Shown here in pieces: positions 23,968 to 33,250 of a stretch of DNA of 64,000 nucleotides. The DNA is from Flavobacterium sp. KS-LB2 (GTDB taxonomy: Bacteria; Bacteroidota; Bacteroidia; Flavobacteriales; Flavobacteriaceae), in the NCBI RefSeq assembly GCF_036895565.1, contig NZ_CP145904.1:124001-188000 (forward strand). Reading direction: 5' to 3'. The translations under genes and the position numbers were made by a program. The number at the start of each line of letters is the position of its first letter. Within the stretch, counting starts at the first letter, position 1. The notes under the pieces were generated by a model that worked only from the letters and a program-made list of their open reading frames with translations, did no database searches and was not told the DNA's origin.

Positions 23968-25311
23968 ATGTTACTAAAAATAAATGATTTTATGGCTCAA
24001 GTTGAGGCCAAGAATCCAAATGAACCTGAATTTATTCAAGCTGTTAGGGAATTTGCAGAAACTGTTATTCCATTTATTGCAGAGCAAAAAAAATACGACG
24101 GAAAAAATTTGCTTCTTCGAATAGCGGAGCCGGAGCGTTCTATTATATTTCGTGTCCCTTGGGTAGATGATAGCGGTGAAATTCAGGTAAACAGAGGTTT
24201 TAGAATTCAAATGAATTCAGCAATTGGACCTTACAAAGGTGGAATTCGCTTTCATCATACTGTAAATTTATCAGTGCTTAAGTTTTTAGCATTTGAACAA
24301 GTATTCAAAAACAGTTTGACTACTTTGCCAATGGGTGGTGGAAAAGGAGGATCTGATTTTGATCCACAAGGAAAATCAGATGGGGAAGTGATGCGTTTTT
24401 GCCAGTCTTTCATGACTGAATTGTGCAGACACATCGGGCCACAATTGGACGTTCCTGCAGGAGATATTGGAGTTGGAGCAAGAGAGATAGGCTATTTATT
24501 TGGTCAATATAAGAGAATAAGAAACGAATTTACTGGAGTTTTAACTGGAAAAGGATTGGCTTATGGCGGTTCTTTAATCAGACCAGAAGCAACAGGATTT
24601 GGAGTAGTTTATTTTGCAGAACAAATGCTAAATACTATTGGTCAAAACATCAAAGGAAAGAGAGTTTCTATTTCTGGTTTTGGAAACGTGGCTTGGGGAG
24701 TAGCGCTTAAAGTGAATGACCTTGGCGGAAAAGTGGTGACGCTTTCTGGTCCTGACGGATATATTTATGATGAAGAAGGGATTTCTGGTGAGAAAATTGA
24801 TTTTATGCTTGAAATGAGAGCTAGAGGAGACAACAGAGCCGAAGCTTATTTAGAAAAATATCCAAAAGCAGAGTTTCACAAAGGGAAAAGTGTTTGGGAA
24901 GTAAAAGTTGATGTAGCAATACCTTGCGCCACTCAAAACGAGTTGAATGAGGAAGATGCTAAACACTTAATTGATAATGGAGTTATTTGTGTAACTGAAG
25001 CAGCAAATATGCCATGTACGTTAGAAGCAATCAAATTGTTCTTGAAAGCTAAAGTGCTTTTTGCTCCAGGTAAAGCAGCAAATGCTGGTGGTGTTGCAGC
25101 TTCAGGTTTAGAGATGACTCAAAACTCTATTCGTTTGAACTGGACTAGTGAAGAGGTTGATGGTAGACTAAAAGAAATCATGGTTGGGATTCACAATCAA
25201 TGTAAAAAATACGGAACAGATTCTGAAGGCTATGTTAACTATGTAAAAGGAGCTAATATTGCTGGATTTGTAAAAGTTGCCGATGCTATGCTTGCTCAAG
25301 GAGTGGTATAG
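23968..25311 (+). CDS. gdhA: Glutamate dehydrogenase, NADP-type
   Basis: 447 aa, the length of hexameric small-subunit GDH. The catalytic lysine is in LPMGGGKGGSDFDPQGKSD (K126), upstream of which is the substrate-binding GPYKGGIRFH. A Rossmann domain follows with SISGFGNVAWG, then CATQNELNEEDA and PGKAANAGGVAASGLEM. It interconverts 2-oxoglutarate plus ammonia and glutamate; the sequence type resembles biosynthetic NADPH enzymes. Single-gene transcript ending in a terminator. Confidence 0.96.
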   Translation: MLLKINDFMAQVEAKNPNEPEFIQAVREFAETVIPFIAEQKKYDGKNLLLRIAEPERSIIFRVPWVDDSGEIQVNRGFRIQMNSAIGPYKGGIRFHHTVNLSVLKFLAFEQVFKNSLTTLPMGGGKGGSDFDPQGKSDGEVMRFCQSFMTELCRHIGPQLDVPAGDIGVGAREIGYLFGQYKRIRNEFTGVLTGKGLAYGGSLIRPEATGFGVVYFAEQMLNTIGQNIKGKRVSISGFGNVAWGVALKVNDLGGKVVTLSGPDGYIYDEEGISGEKIDFMLEMRARGDNRAEAYLEKYPKAEFHKGKSVWEVKVDVAIPCATQNELNEEDAKHLIDNGVICVTEAANMPCTLEAIKLFLKAKVLFAPGKAANAGGVAASGLEMTQNSIRLNWTSEEVDGRLKEIMVGIHNQCKKYGTDSEGYVNYVKGANIAGFVKVADAMLAQGVV

Positions 25312-25317
25312 GAATTT

Positions 25318-25345
25318 TAGAGTATCGATTTTAGATTTAAATCTA
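25318..25345. repeat. Palindrome of TCTAAAATC words
   Basis: GATTTTAGATTTAAATCTAAAATC is a perfect 24-base palindrome. The word TCTAAAATC recurs twice more at 25431-25461, before porZ, so the gdhA-porZ spacer is another short-period repeat site. Confidence 0.65.
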
Positions 25346-25354
25346 AAATCATGT

Positions 25355-25393
25355 AAAAAAAACCTTCTTCCGTTTGTTCGGGAGAAGGTTTTT
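25355..25393 (+). terminator. Terminator of gdhA
   Basis: AAAACCTTCT...AGAAGGTTTTT hairpin with T run, 40 bp after the gdhA stop. Confidence 0.85.
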
Positions 25394-25469
25394 AGGTTTA
25401 TTTAAATTCTTTATTGTGACTAATTCTGTAATCTAAAATCGTAAAACCTAAATCTAAAATCCTTTGTTC

Positions 25470-25477
25470 TATATTTG
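25470..25477 (+). promoter_or_regulatory. -7 box of porZ
   Basis: TATATTTG, 22 bases before the chosen porZ ATG at 25500 and 13 before the alternative at 25491. Confidence 0.55.
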
Positions 25478-25499
25478 TAAACCAATATAGATGCAAATA

Positions 25500-27788
25500 A
25501 TGAAAAAGAGTGTTTTATACTTTTTGCTTTTACTTTTTATCCAAATGGGTTTTGCCCAAAGCAACTTGTCGTGGCAAGGTTATTTCTCTTATAATGAAAT
25601 TAAAGATGTATCAGAATCAGCAACGGCTGTTTTTGCAGCTTCCGAAAATGCATTGTTTTCAAAGAACTTAGGAACAAACGTAATTAAAACTACGAATACT
25701 ATTGACGGACTTTCTGGTCAAACAATCTCATCGGTGTATCATAGTGCAACATTCAATAAAACTATAGTTGGTTACGAAAACGGACTCCTAATAGTGATCA
25801 ATGAAGCCGATGGAAGCATGCTGAATGTGGTCGATATTATCAACAAGCAACTTCCTCCAAATATCAAAAAAATCAATCATTTCATGGAGTTTGAAGGGAT
25901 TGCTTACGTTTCCTGTGATTTTGGAATTGTTCAATTTAATCTGGCTACCCTGCAATTTGGAGATACTTATTTTATTGGAGACAATGGAGCCGAAATCAGA
26001 GTGAATCAAACAGCACTTTTTAATGGATTTATTTATGCTGCTACAAATAGCGGTATACGTCGAGCTAATATTTCTAATAAAAATTTAATCGATTATAACC
26101 AATGGGAAACAATTGCCTCGGGAAATTGGTCTAGTATAGCGGCTTTTGGCACGGACATGTTCGCTATTAATGGGACAGGATACATCCATAAATTTAATTC
26201 GGGTTCTAATTCTTTTATAGGACTTATTGTTCTTTCTCAGCCCGTATTAGATATGAGAGCAACGGTAAATCATCTAATTGTAACCACCGCAAACAGCGTT
26301 TATATTTACAATAATCAGATGGCTTTAATACGCCAAATAAATACAAATCAAATTACCGATAGTAATCCAATTTTTACGTGTGCAACAATAATTGGAGACG
26401 CGATTTTCATTGGTACCAAAGAAAATGGATTGATTGTGGCTTCACTTTCTTCGGCAGTAACTTTTAAGAATATAACGCCTATCGGCCCGTCACGGAATAA
26501 TATATTTGGACTTCAGACGACAACAAGTGCGCTTTGGACGGTTTATGGCGATTATACGGCAGATTATAATCCGTATCCGTTAGATAGTTACGGAATCAGT
26601 AAATTTAGTACAACAGGATGGTTGAATATTCCGTATGAAGATGTTCTAGGAGCCCAGTCGATGACTAGAATTATAGTTAATCCCAACAAGGAAAACGAAG
26701 TGTATGCGAGTTCTTTTTTCTCTGGTTTGTTAAAAATAGAAAATGATGTGCCTACAATTTTATATAATCAAACGAACAGTGGTTTAGAATCGTTAACCTT
26801 TTTAGGTCCAACTTATATTGACATTAGGATAAACGGAACGGCATTTGACAAATCAGGAAATCTTTGGGTCACTAATAGTAGAGTAAAAAATGGATTAAAA
26901 GTTTTTAGAACAAATGGGCAGTGGCAAAGCTATGCAATGGATGTTATTTTAGATTCACCAAATGATAATAATTTTGGAACAATGGCTATAGATCGAAATG
27001 GAACCAAATGGCTGTCAACAAGCAGAGATGGTGTTGTTGGTTTTAATGAGACCAATATTAAATTTAAAAAAATCACTACTGGTTCTGATACAGGAAATTT
27101 ACCAATTGCGGATGTTAGAACAGTTGCCATAGATAACAGAAACCAACTTTGGATAGGAACCACAAAAGGTTTACGGGTTTTGCCAAATGTAAGCAGTTTT
27201 CAATCAGAGGAGCAGATGACGGCAAATCCTATCATTATTTTGGAAGATAACCTAGCGCAGGAATTATTATTTGAACAATTTATTACAGATATTGCTGTTG
27301 ATGGCGCTAATAATAAATGGATTGGCACAGCTGATTCTGGGGTATTTTTAGTGTCGCCAAACGGACAGGAAACCAAGTATCATTTTACAACTAGCAATTC
27401 GCCGTTGCCCAGCAATGTTGTAAATGACGTTGATATCAATAGTGCTACGGGTGAAGTTTTTATTGCCACTTCTAAAGGGTTGGTCTCTTTCAAAGGAACT
27501 GCTACTGCTGCCAATGACGATTTAAGCAATGCGTATGTGTATCCAAATCCAGTGCGACCAGAATACCAAGGAACGGTTAAAATTGCGGGATTATTAGATA
27601 AAGCCAATATTAAAATAACCGATATCGAAGGCAATCTGGTTTATGAAACCATTTCTGAAGGCGGAACGATAGAATGGGATACTACCGCTTTTGGGAAATA
27701 CAAAGTGGCTTCGGGCGTGTATATGATTTTTATTTCGGCACAAGATGGTGTCGAGACCAAAGTTAAAAAAGTAATGATAATCAGATAA
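25500..27788 (+). CDS. porZ: PorZ, type IX secretion-linked beta-propeller protein
   Basis: 762 aa from the signal-peptide ATG (MKKSVLYFLLLLFIQMGFAQ); an ATG 9 bp upstream is possible. The mature N-terminus SNLSWQGYFSYNEIKDV and two-component-regulator-type propeller blades (LWVTNSR, KWLSTSRDGVVGF, LWIGTTKGLRVL, KWIGTADSGVF) match PorZ. The last 80 residues are a type IX sorting domain (VYPNPVRPEY...GVYMIFISAQDG...KKVMIIR). In Porphyromonas PorZ is a surface component that delivers anionic LPS to the secretion machinery. Adjacency to recO is typical for Bacteroidota. Confidence 0.88.
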   Translation: MKKSVLYFLLLLFIQMGFAQSNLSWQGYFSYNEIKDVSESATAVFAASENALFSKNLGTNVIKTTNTIDGLSGQTISSVYHSATFNKTIVGYENGLLIVINEADGSMLNVVDIINKQLPPNIKKINHFMEFEGIAYVSCDFGIVQFNLATLQFGDTYFIGDNGAEIRVNQTALFNGFIYAATNSGIRRANISNKNLIDYNQWETIASGNWSSIAAFGTDMFAINGTGYIHKFNSGSNSFIGLIVLSQPVLDMRATVNHLIVTTANSVYIYNNQMALIRQINTNQITDSNPIFTCATIIGDAIFIGTKENGLIVASLSSAVTFKNITPIGPSRNNIFGLQTTTSALWTVYGDYTADYNPYPLDSYGISKFSTTGWLNIPYEDVLGAQSMTRIIVNPNKENEVYASSFFSGLLKIENDVPTILYNQTNSGLESLTFLGPTYIDIRINGTAFDKSGNLWVTNSRVKNGLKVFRTNGQWQSYAMDVILDSPNDNNFGTMAIDRNGTKWLSTSRDGVVGFNETNIKFKKITTGSDTGNLPIADVRTVAIDNRNQLWIGTTKGLRVLPNVSSFQSEEQMTANPIIILEDNLAQELLFEQFITDIAVDGANNKWIGTADSGVFLVSPNGQETKYHFTTSNSPLPSNVVNDVDINSATGEVFIATSKGLVSFKGTATAANDDLSNAYVYPNPVRPEYQGTVKIAGLLDKANIKITDIEGNLVYETISEGGTIEWDTTAFGKYKVASGVYMIFISAQDGVETKVKKVMIIR

Positions 27789-27850
27789 ATTACGAATTAA
27801 TAATTACGAATTTCGAGTCGTAATTTCGTAATTATTAATTCGTAATTAAA
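27789..27850. repeat. Long perfect inverted repeat, word ACGAATTAAT
   Basis: The arm ATTACGAATTAATAATTACG is answered by CGTAATTATTAATTCGTAAT with only about 15 bases between. It fills the entire porZ-recO spacer. The stem is A/T-only except for CG steps and lacks a terminator-like GC core. Confidence 0.75.
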
Positions 27851-28564
27851 ATGCAAGTTAAAACAAAAGCCATCGTGCTCTCCTCTTTAAAATTTCAGGA
27901 AAAAAGCTTGATTGTAAAATGCTTTACGTTATCTCATGGTTTAAAGTCCTATTTTGTTCGGGATGCGTTTTCAGGAAGAAAATCGAACCAAAAAATCGCC
28001 TATTTCCAGCCACTTACAATTCTTGATATAGAAGCGGTTCATAAAAACAAAGGTACTTTAGAGAATTTCAAAGAAATAAAAATTGCTTCGGCTTTTCATT
28101 CGATACATTCGGATATTTATAAAAGTACGATGGTGATGTTTATTTCCGAAATGCTGCACCATTCCATACACGAAGAGGAAGAAAATGAGCCGTTATTTAC
28201 GTTCTTAGAAGCCGCTATGCATTGGTTAGACAATCATGACGAGATTGCTAATTTCCACTTAATTTTATTGCTGGAAACTACAAAGTATTTGGGCTTTTAC
28301 CCTGATATTTCTGACCTTGATATGCCTTTTTTCGAAATGAACGAAGGTGTTTTTACCCCTTTTCACGCGATCAGTTCACTCACAGAACACGAAAGTAATT
28401 TGTTTAAAAAACTGATTGATCTAAAATTTGATAACAGTCAAAAAATCTTTCACGTGATCGAACGTCAAATTTTGCTCCGAATCCTAATTGACTATTACAG
28501 TTTTCACCTAGATGGTTTTAGAAAACCAAAATCTTTGGATGTTTTAAAAGAAGTTTTTTCTTAA
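27851..28564 (+). CDS. recO: DNA repair protein RecO
   Basis: 237 aa. N-terminal OB fold (MQVKTKAIVLSSLKFQEKSLIVKCFTLSHGLKSYFV) and a helical C-terminal domain, as in Bacteroidota RecO; the zinc-binding cysteines found in some RecO proteins are absent. RecO loads RecA onto single-stranded DNA with RecR. It is separated from porZ only by the inverted repeat, so it may share its transcript. Confidence 0.92.
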   Translation: MQVKTKAIVLSSLKFQEKSLIVKCFTLSHGLKSYFVRDAFSGRKSNQKIAYFQPLTILDIEAVHKNKGTLENFKEIKIASAFHSIHSDIYKSTMVMFISEMLHHSIHEEEENEPLFTFLEAAMHWLDNHDEIANFHLILLLETTKYLGFYPDISDLDMPFFEMNEGVFTPFHAISSLTEHESNLFKKLIDLKFDNSQKIFHVIERQILLRILIDYYSFHLDGFRKPKSLDVLKEVFS

Positions 28565-28661
28565 AATAGAATGTTGTCGGACTTATTGTGAATTTTATCG
28601 AATTCTCTAATCAAATTTGTCTATTTTCTCTCATCTTTTCTTTCTTTTATTCAAAATTCCT

Positions 28662-28669
28662 TACTTTCG
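28662..28669 (+). promoter_or_regulatory. -7-like box of ileS
   Basis: TACTTTCG followed by CAC, 24 bases before the ATG. One mismatch to TAnnTTTG. Confidence 0.45.
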
Positions 28670-28693
28670 CACCTCGATTTAGAAAAGGATAAA

Positions 28694-31600
28694 ATGAGCA
28701 CAAAATTTACTGAATACAAAGGACTTGACTTACCAACTGTGGCGTCAGAAGTTCTGGATTTTTGGAAGAAAGAAAATATATTTGAAAAGAGTGTCACCAC
28801 TCGCGAAGGCAATCAACCGTTTGTGTTTTTTGAAGGACCGCCTTCGGCAAATGGTTTACCGGGAATTCACCACGTAATGGCACGCGCCATTAAAGATATT
28901 TTTTGCCGTTATAAAACGCAAAAAGGGTTTCAAGTAAAGCGTAAAGCCGGCTGGGATACCCACGGTTTGCCAGTTGAACTTGGAACTGAAAAAGAACTTG
29001 GAATTACCAAAGAAGATATCGGGAAAACCATTTCAATCGAAGAATACAACGAAGCGTGTAAAAAAACCGTGATGCGTTATACGGACGTATGGAATGATTT
29101 GACCGAAAAAATGGGGTATTGGGTAGATATGGAAAATCCGTATGTGACCTACAAATCCAAATATATGGAAACCGTTTGGTGGATTTTGAAACAAATCTAC
29201 AACAAGGATTTAATGTACAAAGGCTACACCATTCAGCCTTATTCACCAAAAGCAGGAACAGGATTGTCATCGCACGAGGTAAATCAACCGGGAAGTTACC
29301 GCGATGTGACGGATACTACTGTTGTGGCACAATTTAAAGTGAAGGAAGACAACCTACCAAATTTACAGCGTATTTTTGAAATAGGACATCTTTTTGAAGA
29401 CACCTTCTTTTTGGCATGGACCACAACACCTTGGACTTTACCAAGTAATACAGCACTTACTGTTGGTCCAAAAATTGACTACGTTTTAGTAAGTACTTAC
29501 AATCAATATACTTTTAAGCCAGTTAATGTGATATTAGCAAAGGCTTTAGTGGGAAAACAATTTGCTGGAAAATATACCGAAGTATCAGCCGTTAGCGAGT
29601 TGTTGAATTACAAAGAAGAAGATAAAAAAATTCCGTTTTTCGTTACTGCAACGTGCAAAGGTGCCGATTTACTAAACATACAGTACGAACAATTAATGCC
29701 ATTGGTTTTGCCGTATCAAAATGCAGAAAACGCATTTAGAGTAATTGTTGGTGATTTTGTTACTACAGAAGATGGAACCGGAATTGTACATACTTCACCA
29801 ACTTTTGGTGCTGATGATGCAAAAGTGGCTAAAGAAGCGACACCAGAAATTCCGCCGTTATTGGTTTTAGACGAAAATGGAACACCTGTTCCGTTAGTAG
29901 ATTTGCAAGGAAAATTTGTTCAAGGACTTGGAGATTTATCCGGTAAATACGTTAAAAACGAATATTATAACGAAGGCGAAGCACCGGAACGCTCCGTAGA
30001 TGTAGAAATTGCTATTCAGTTAAAAGAAGAAAATAAAGCATTTAAAGTAGAGAAATATGTCCACAGTTATCCACATTGCTGGAGAACAGACAAGCCTATT
30101 TTGTACTATCCATTAGATTCTTGGTTTATAAAAATCTCTGAAGTTAAAGATAGAATGTTCGACTTGAACGAAACCATCAACTGGAAACCAAAAGCAACTG
30201 GAGAAGGTCGTTTTGGGAATTGGTTGAAAAACGCTAATGACTGGAATTTATCGCGTTCTAGATATTGGGGAATTCCATTGCCAATCTGGAGAACAGAGGA
30301 CAAGCAAGAAGAAATATTAATAGGTTCAGTTGAAGAATTATACAACGAAATAGAAAAATCAATCGCAGCAGGTTTCCAAAAGGAAAATCCTTTTAAAGGA
30401 TTCGAAATTGGAAATATGGCTGAATCAAATTACGATTTAGTTGATTTACATAAAAATGTAGTCGATGAAATCACCTTGGTTTCTGCTTCTGGCAAACCAA
30501 TGATGCGTGAAGCGGATTTGATTGATGTTTGGTTCGATTCAGGTTCTATGCCGTATGCGCAATGGCATTATCCTTTTGAAAACAAAGAAAAAATAGATCA
30601 AAACCAAGATTTTCCAGCGGATTTTATCGCCGAAGGAGTAGATCAAACACGTGGTTGGTTTTATACGTTGCATGCCATTGGAACACTAGTTTTCGACAAA
30701 GTAGCGTACAAAAATGTGGTTTCAAACGGATTAGTTTTGGACAAAAACGGACAAAAAATGTCCAAACGTTTAGGGAATGCCGCAGATCCTTTCGAAACAT
30801 TAAAAGAATACGGTCCAGATGCGACGCGTTGGTACATGATTTCGAATGCAAATCCTTGGGACAACTTGAAATTTGATTTAGAAGGAATCGCTGAGGTCCG
30901 CAGAAAATTCTTTGGAACTTTATACAACACGTATTCGTTCTTTAGTTTGTATGCCAATATTGATGGTTTCAAATTTGAAGAAGCGGAGATTCCGTTAAAC
31001 GAAAGACCGGAAATTGATCAATGGATCATCTCAGAATTGAACACTTTGATCAAAGAAGTGGATGGTTTTTATGCGGATTATGAACCAACAAAAGCAGCTC
31101 GTGCAATCTCTGAATTTGTACAAGAAAACTTGAGTAACTGGTACGTTCGTTTGTGCAGAAGACGCTTCTGGAAAGGGGAATATGCACAAGATAAAATTGC
31201 AGCTTATCAAACTTTATATACCTGTTTGTTAACCATAAGTAAACTGGGCGCGCCTATCGCTCCGTTCTTTATGGATAAACTTTACAGAGACTTAACTGTA
31301 GCAACACAGACTGAAAAATATGACAGTGTACATTTGGCGGAGTTTCCAATTTCGGTTGAAAACTATGTTAATAAAATGTTAGAGAGTAAAATGCAGAAAG
31401 CACAGACCATTTCATCATTGGTGTTATCACTCCGAAAAAAGGAAATGATAAAGGTACGTCAACCGTTGCAAAAGGTAATGATTCCAGTACTTGACGACAA
31501 TCAAAGAGCTGAAATTGAGGCTATTTCTGACCTGATAAAAGCAGAGGTAAACGTGAAAGAAATCGTACTTTTAGACGATGCTTCGGGTGTTTTGGTAAAA

Positions 31601-32113
31601 CAAATTAAGCCTAATTTTAAGACGTTAGGACCACGCTTTGGTAAGGATATGGGGTTGATTTCTAAGGCGATACAGGGATTTTCGAAAGAACAAATAAGTC
31701 AATTAGACAAGGAAGGAAGCCTGAGTATTGTTATTGCTGGAAATAACGTACTTTTAACGATAGAAGATGTAGAAATAACATCACAAGATATTGAGGGCTG
31801 GTTAGTAGCAAATTCAAACGGAATAACGGTTGCGCTTGATATTACAATTTCTGAAGAATTAAAACAAGAAGGAATTTCAAGAGAATTAGTAAACAGAATT
31901 CAGAATATCCGTAAAGATTCTGGATTTGAAGTTACCGATAAAATTAAAGTTCAATTGAAGAGAAATGGAATTCTAGAAGAGGCAATTCTTAAAAACGAAG
32001 CCTATATAAAATCAGAAACATTAACCAGTGATTTGGTTTTTGTGGATGAAATAGAAAACGGTACAGAAATTGAGTTTGACGATATAAAAACAATGATATT
32101 AATTTCAAAATAA
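28694..32113 (+). CDS. ileS: Isoleucyl-tRNA synthetase with GxHH signature (IleS2-like)
   Basis: 1139 aa, longer than the 930-940 aa IleS1 form. The class I HIGH motif reads GIHH (57-60, in ANGLPGIHHVMARAIKD) rather than HxGH: the first and third positions are swapped. KMSKR is intact at 688-692. Also visible: DTHGLPVE, the editing domain with TTPWTLPSNTAL and GTGIVHTSPTFGADD, and the C-terminal anticodon-binding and extension domains. It charges tRNA-Ile. The altered motif is the one reported for mupirocin-hyper-resistant IleS2 enzymes. It is followed 6 bp later by the TraR/DksA-like gene. Confidence 0.96.
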   Translation: MSTKFTEYKGLDLPTVASEVLDFWKKENIFEKSVTTREGNQPFVFFEGPPSANGLPGIHHVMARAIKDIFCRYKTQKGFQVKRKAGWDTHGLPVELGTEKELGITKEDIGKTISIEEYNEACKKTVMRYTDVWNDLTEKMGYWVDMENPYVTYKSKYMETVWWILKQIYNKDLMYKGYTIQPYSPKAGTGLSSHEVNQPGSYRDVTDTTVVAQFKVKEDNLPNLQRIFEIGHLFEDTFFLAWTTTPWTLPSNTALTVGPKIDYVLVSTYNQYTFKPVNVILAKALVGKQFAGKYTEVSAVSELLNYKEEDKKIPFFVTATCKGADLLNIQYEQLMPLVLPYQNAENAFRVIVGDFVTTEDGTGIVHTSPTFGADDAKVAKEATPEIPPLLVLDENGTPVPLVDLQGKFVQGLGDLSGKYVKNEYYNEGEAPERSVDVEIAIQLKEENKAFKVEKYVHSYPHCWRTDKPILYYPLDSWFIKISEVKDRMFDLNETINWKPKATGEGRFGNWLKNANDWNLSRSRYWGIPLPIWRTEDKQEEILIGSVEELYNEIEKSIAAGFQKENPFKGFEIGNMAESNYDLVDLHKNVVDEITLVSASGKPMMREADLIDVWFDSGSMPYAQWHYPFENKEKIDQNQDFPADFIAEGVDQTRGWFYTLHAIGTLVFDKVAYKNVVSNGLVLDKNGQKMSKRLGNAADPFETLKEYGPDATRWYMISNANPWDNLKFDLEGIAEVRRKFFGTLYNTYSFFSLYANIDGFKFEEAEIPLNERPEIDQWIISELNTLIKEVDGFYADYEPTKAARAISEFVQENLSNWYVRLCRRRFWKGEYAQDKIAAYQTLYTCLLTISKLGAPIAPFFMDKLYRDLTVATQTEKYDSVHLAEFPISVENYVNKMLESKMQKAQTISSLVLSLRKKEMIKVRQPLQKVMIPVLDDNQRAEIEAISDLIKAEVNVKEIVLLDDASGVLVKQIKPNFKTLGPRFGKDMGLISKAIQGFSKEQISQLDKEGSLSIVIAGNNVLLTIEDVEITSQDIEGWLVANSNGITVALDITISEELKQEGISRELVNRIQNIRKDSGFEVTDKIKVQLKRNGILEEAILKNEAYIKSETLTSDLVFVDEIENGTEIEFDDIKTMILISK

Positions 32114-32119
32114 TACAAA

Positions 32120-32500
32120 ATGGTAGATGAAGCTACAAAGTACTCTGATGCTGATTTAGCGGAGTTCAAAGAGATAATCCTTAACAAAATTCAAAAAGCA
32201 CAATTGGACTTAGATTTGATAAAAAGTGCCTATATGAATGATTTAAATAATGGGACTGATGATACTTCCCCAACATTTAAAGCTTTTGAAGAAGGAAGTG
32301 AAACAATGTCAAAAGAAGCAAACTCACAACTGGCGATTCGTCAGGAGAAGTTTATTCGTGATTTGAAAAATGCGCTCTTCCGTGTAGAAAACAAAACATA
32401 CGGAGTTTGTAAAGTTACAGGCAAACTAATTGGGAAAGAAAGATTAAAAATCGTTCCTCACGCTACAATGAGTATCGAAGCAAAGAATTTGCAACGTTAA
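32120..32500 (+). CDS. TraR/DksA-family protein lacking zinc ligands
   Basis: 126 aa. A coiled-coil N-terminal half and a C-terminal segment YGVCKVTGKLIGKERLKIVPHATMSIEAK that aligns with the zinc finger of DksA/TraR, but only one cysteine (C97) remains of the usual four. Hence the finger is probably zinc-free yet keeps the fold. DksA-like proteins bind the RNA polymerase secondary channel and alter initiation. It lies 6 bp after ileS and is ended by a strong terminator, so it belongs to the ileS transcript. Confidence 0.9.
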   Translation: MVDEATKYSDADLAEFKEIILNKIQKAQLDLDLIKSAYMNDLNNGTDDTSPTFKAFEEGSETMSKEANSQLAIRQEKFIRDLKNALFRVENKTYGVCKVTGKLIGKERLKIVPHATMSIEAKNLQR

Positions 32501-32521
32501 ACGATTTGTAGTGTACTATTT

Positions 32522-32549
32522 AACGCTCCATTGGGAGCGTTTTTTTTGA
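32522..32549 (+). terminator. Terminator of ileS operon
   Basis: AACGCTCC-ATTG-GGAGCGTT followed by T6: a strong compact hairpin just before lspA. Confidence 0.9.
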
Positions 32550-32558
32550 TTAAATTGT

Positions 32559-32566
32559 TATTTTTG
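32559..32566 (+). promoter_or_regulatory. -7 box of lspA
   Basis: TATTTTTG followed by CGCC, 19 bases before the lspA ATG and directly after the upstream terminator. The -33 TTG is not at standard spacing. Confidence 0.55.
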
Positions 32567-32585
32567 CGCCATTAAAATTTATAAA

Positions 32586-33182
32586 ATGTCATTACGAAAA
32601 GCGTATCTCCTTATTTTTATCTTATTGCTTGTTGATCAAGTTTCTAAAATTTATATTAAAACTAATTTTATTTTAGGAGAAGAGGTTGAAGTTTTTAGCT
32701 GGTTCAAAATCCTGTTCATCGAGAATGAAGGAATGGCTTGGGGAGTTCAGATTCCCGGGGCTTATGGGAAATTATTTTTAACTCTTTTTAGAATTGCCGC
32801 AGTTGGTGGAATTGGATATTGGTTGTGGGATTCTGTGAAAAAAAAGAGCTCCGATTATTTAATTGTCGCGATTTCTTTAATCCTTGTTGGAGCTTTTGGG
32901 AATATCATTGATTCTGTTTTTTACGGCGTTATTTTTGACGACAGCCAACAACAATTAGCTACTTTATTTTCAGGCCAACCTTATGGAACTTGGTTTCACG
33001 GAAAAGTAGTCGATATGCTTTATTTTCCTATTTGGCACGGAAATTTACCAAGTTGGTTGCCAATTTGGGGCGGAAAAGAATTTACTTTTTTCAACGCTAT
33101 TTTCAATGTTGCCGATATGGCGATTTCTACAGGTGTTGGAATCTTGATTTTTTTCAATAAAAAAGCATTTCACCACAATTAG
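32586..33182 (+). CDS. lspA: Lipoprotein signal peptidase (signal peptidase II)
   Basis: 198 aa with four membrane segments. The aspartic dyad is D143 (VVDMLYFP) and D177 (FNVADMAIS), and GNIIDSVFYG precedes it. Between that and VVD is an insertion (GVIFDDSQQQLATLFSGQPYGTW) not present in the shorter E. coli enzyme (about 164 aa) but common in Bacteroidota. It cleaves the signal peptides of lipidated prolipoproteins in the inner membrane. Confidence 0.95.
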   Translation: MSLRKAYLLIFILLLVDQVSKIYIKTNFILGEEVEVFSWFKILFIENEGMAWGVQIPGAYGKLFLTLFRIAAVGGIGYWLWDSVKKKSSDYLIVAISLILVGAFGNIIDSVFYGVIFDDSQQQLATLFSGQPYGTWFHGKVVDMLYFPIWHGNLPSWLPIWGGKEFTFFNAIFNVADMAISTGVGILIFFNKKAFHHN

Positions 33183-33205
33183 ATTCAAAGTTTTTCATGA
33201 GATAA

Positions 33206-33239
33206 AAAAAGACCTATTCAAAACTGAATAGGTCTTTTT
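33206..33239. terminator. Bidirectional terminator
   Basis: AAAAAGACCTATTCA-AAAC-TGAATAGGTCTTTTT, perfect 15-bp stem, between the convergent lspA and small lipoprotein-like genes. Confidence 0.92.
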
Positions 33240-33250
33240 CTTTATTGGTC

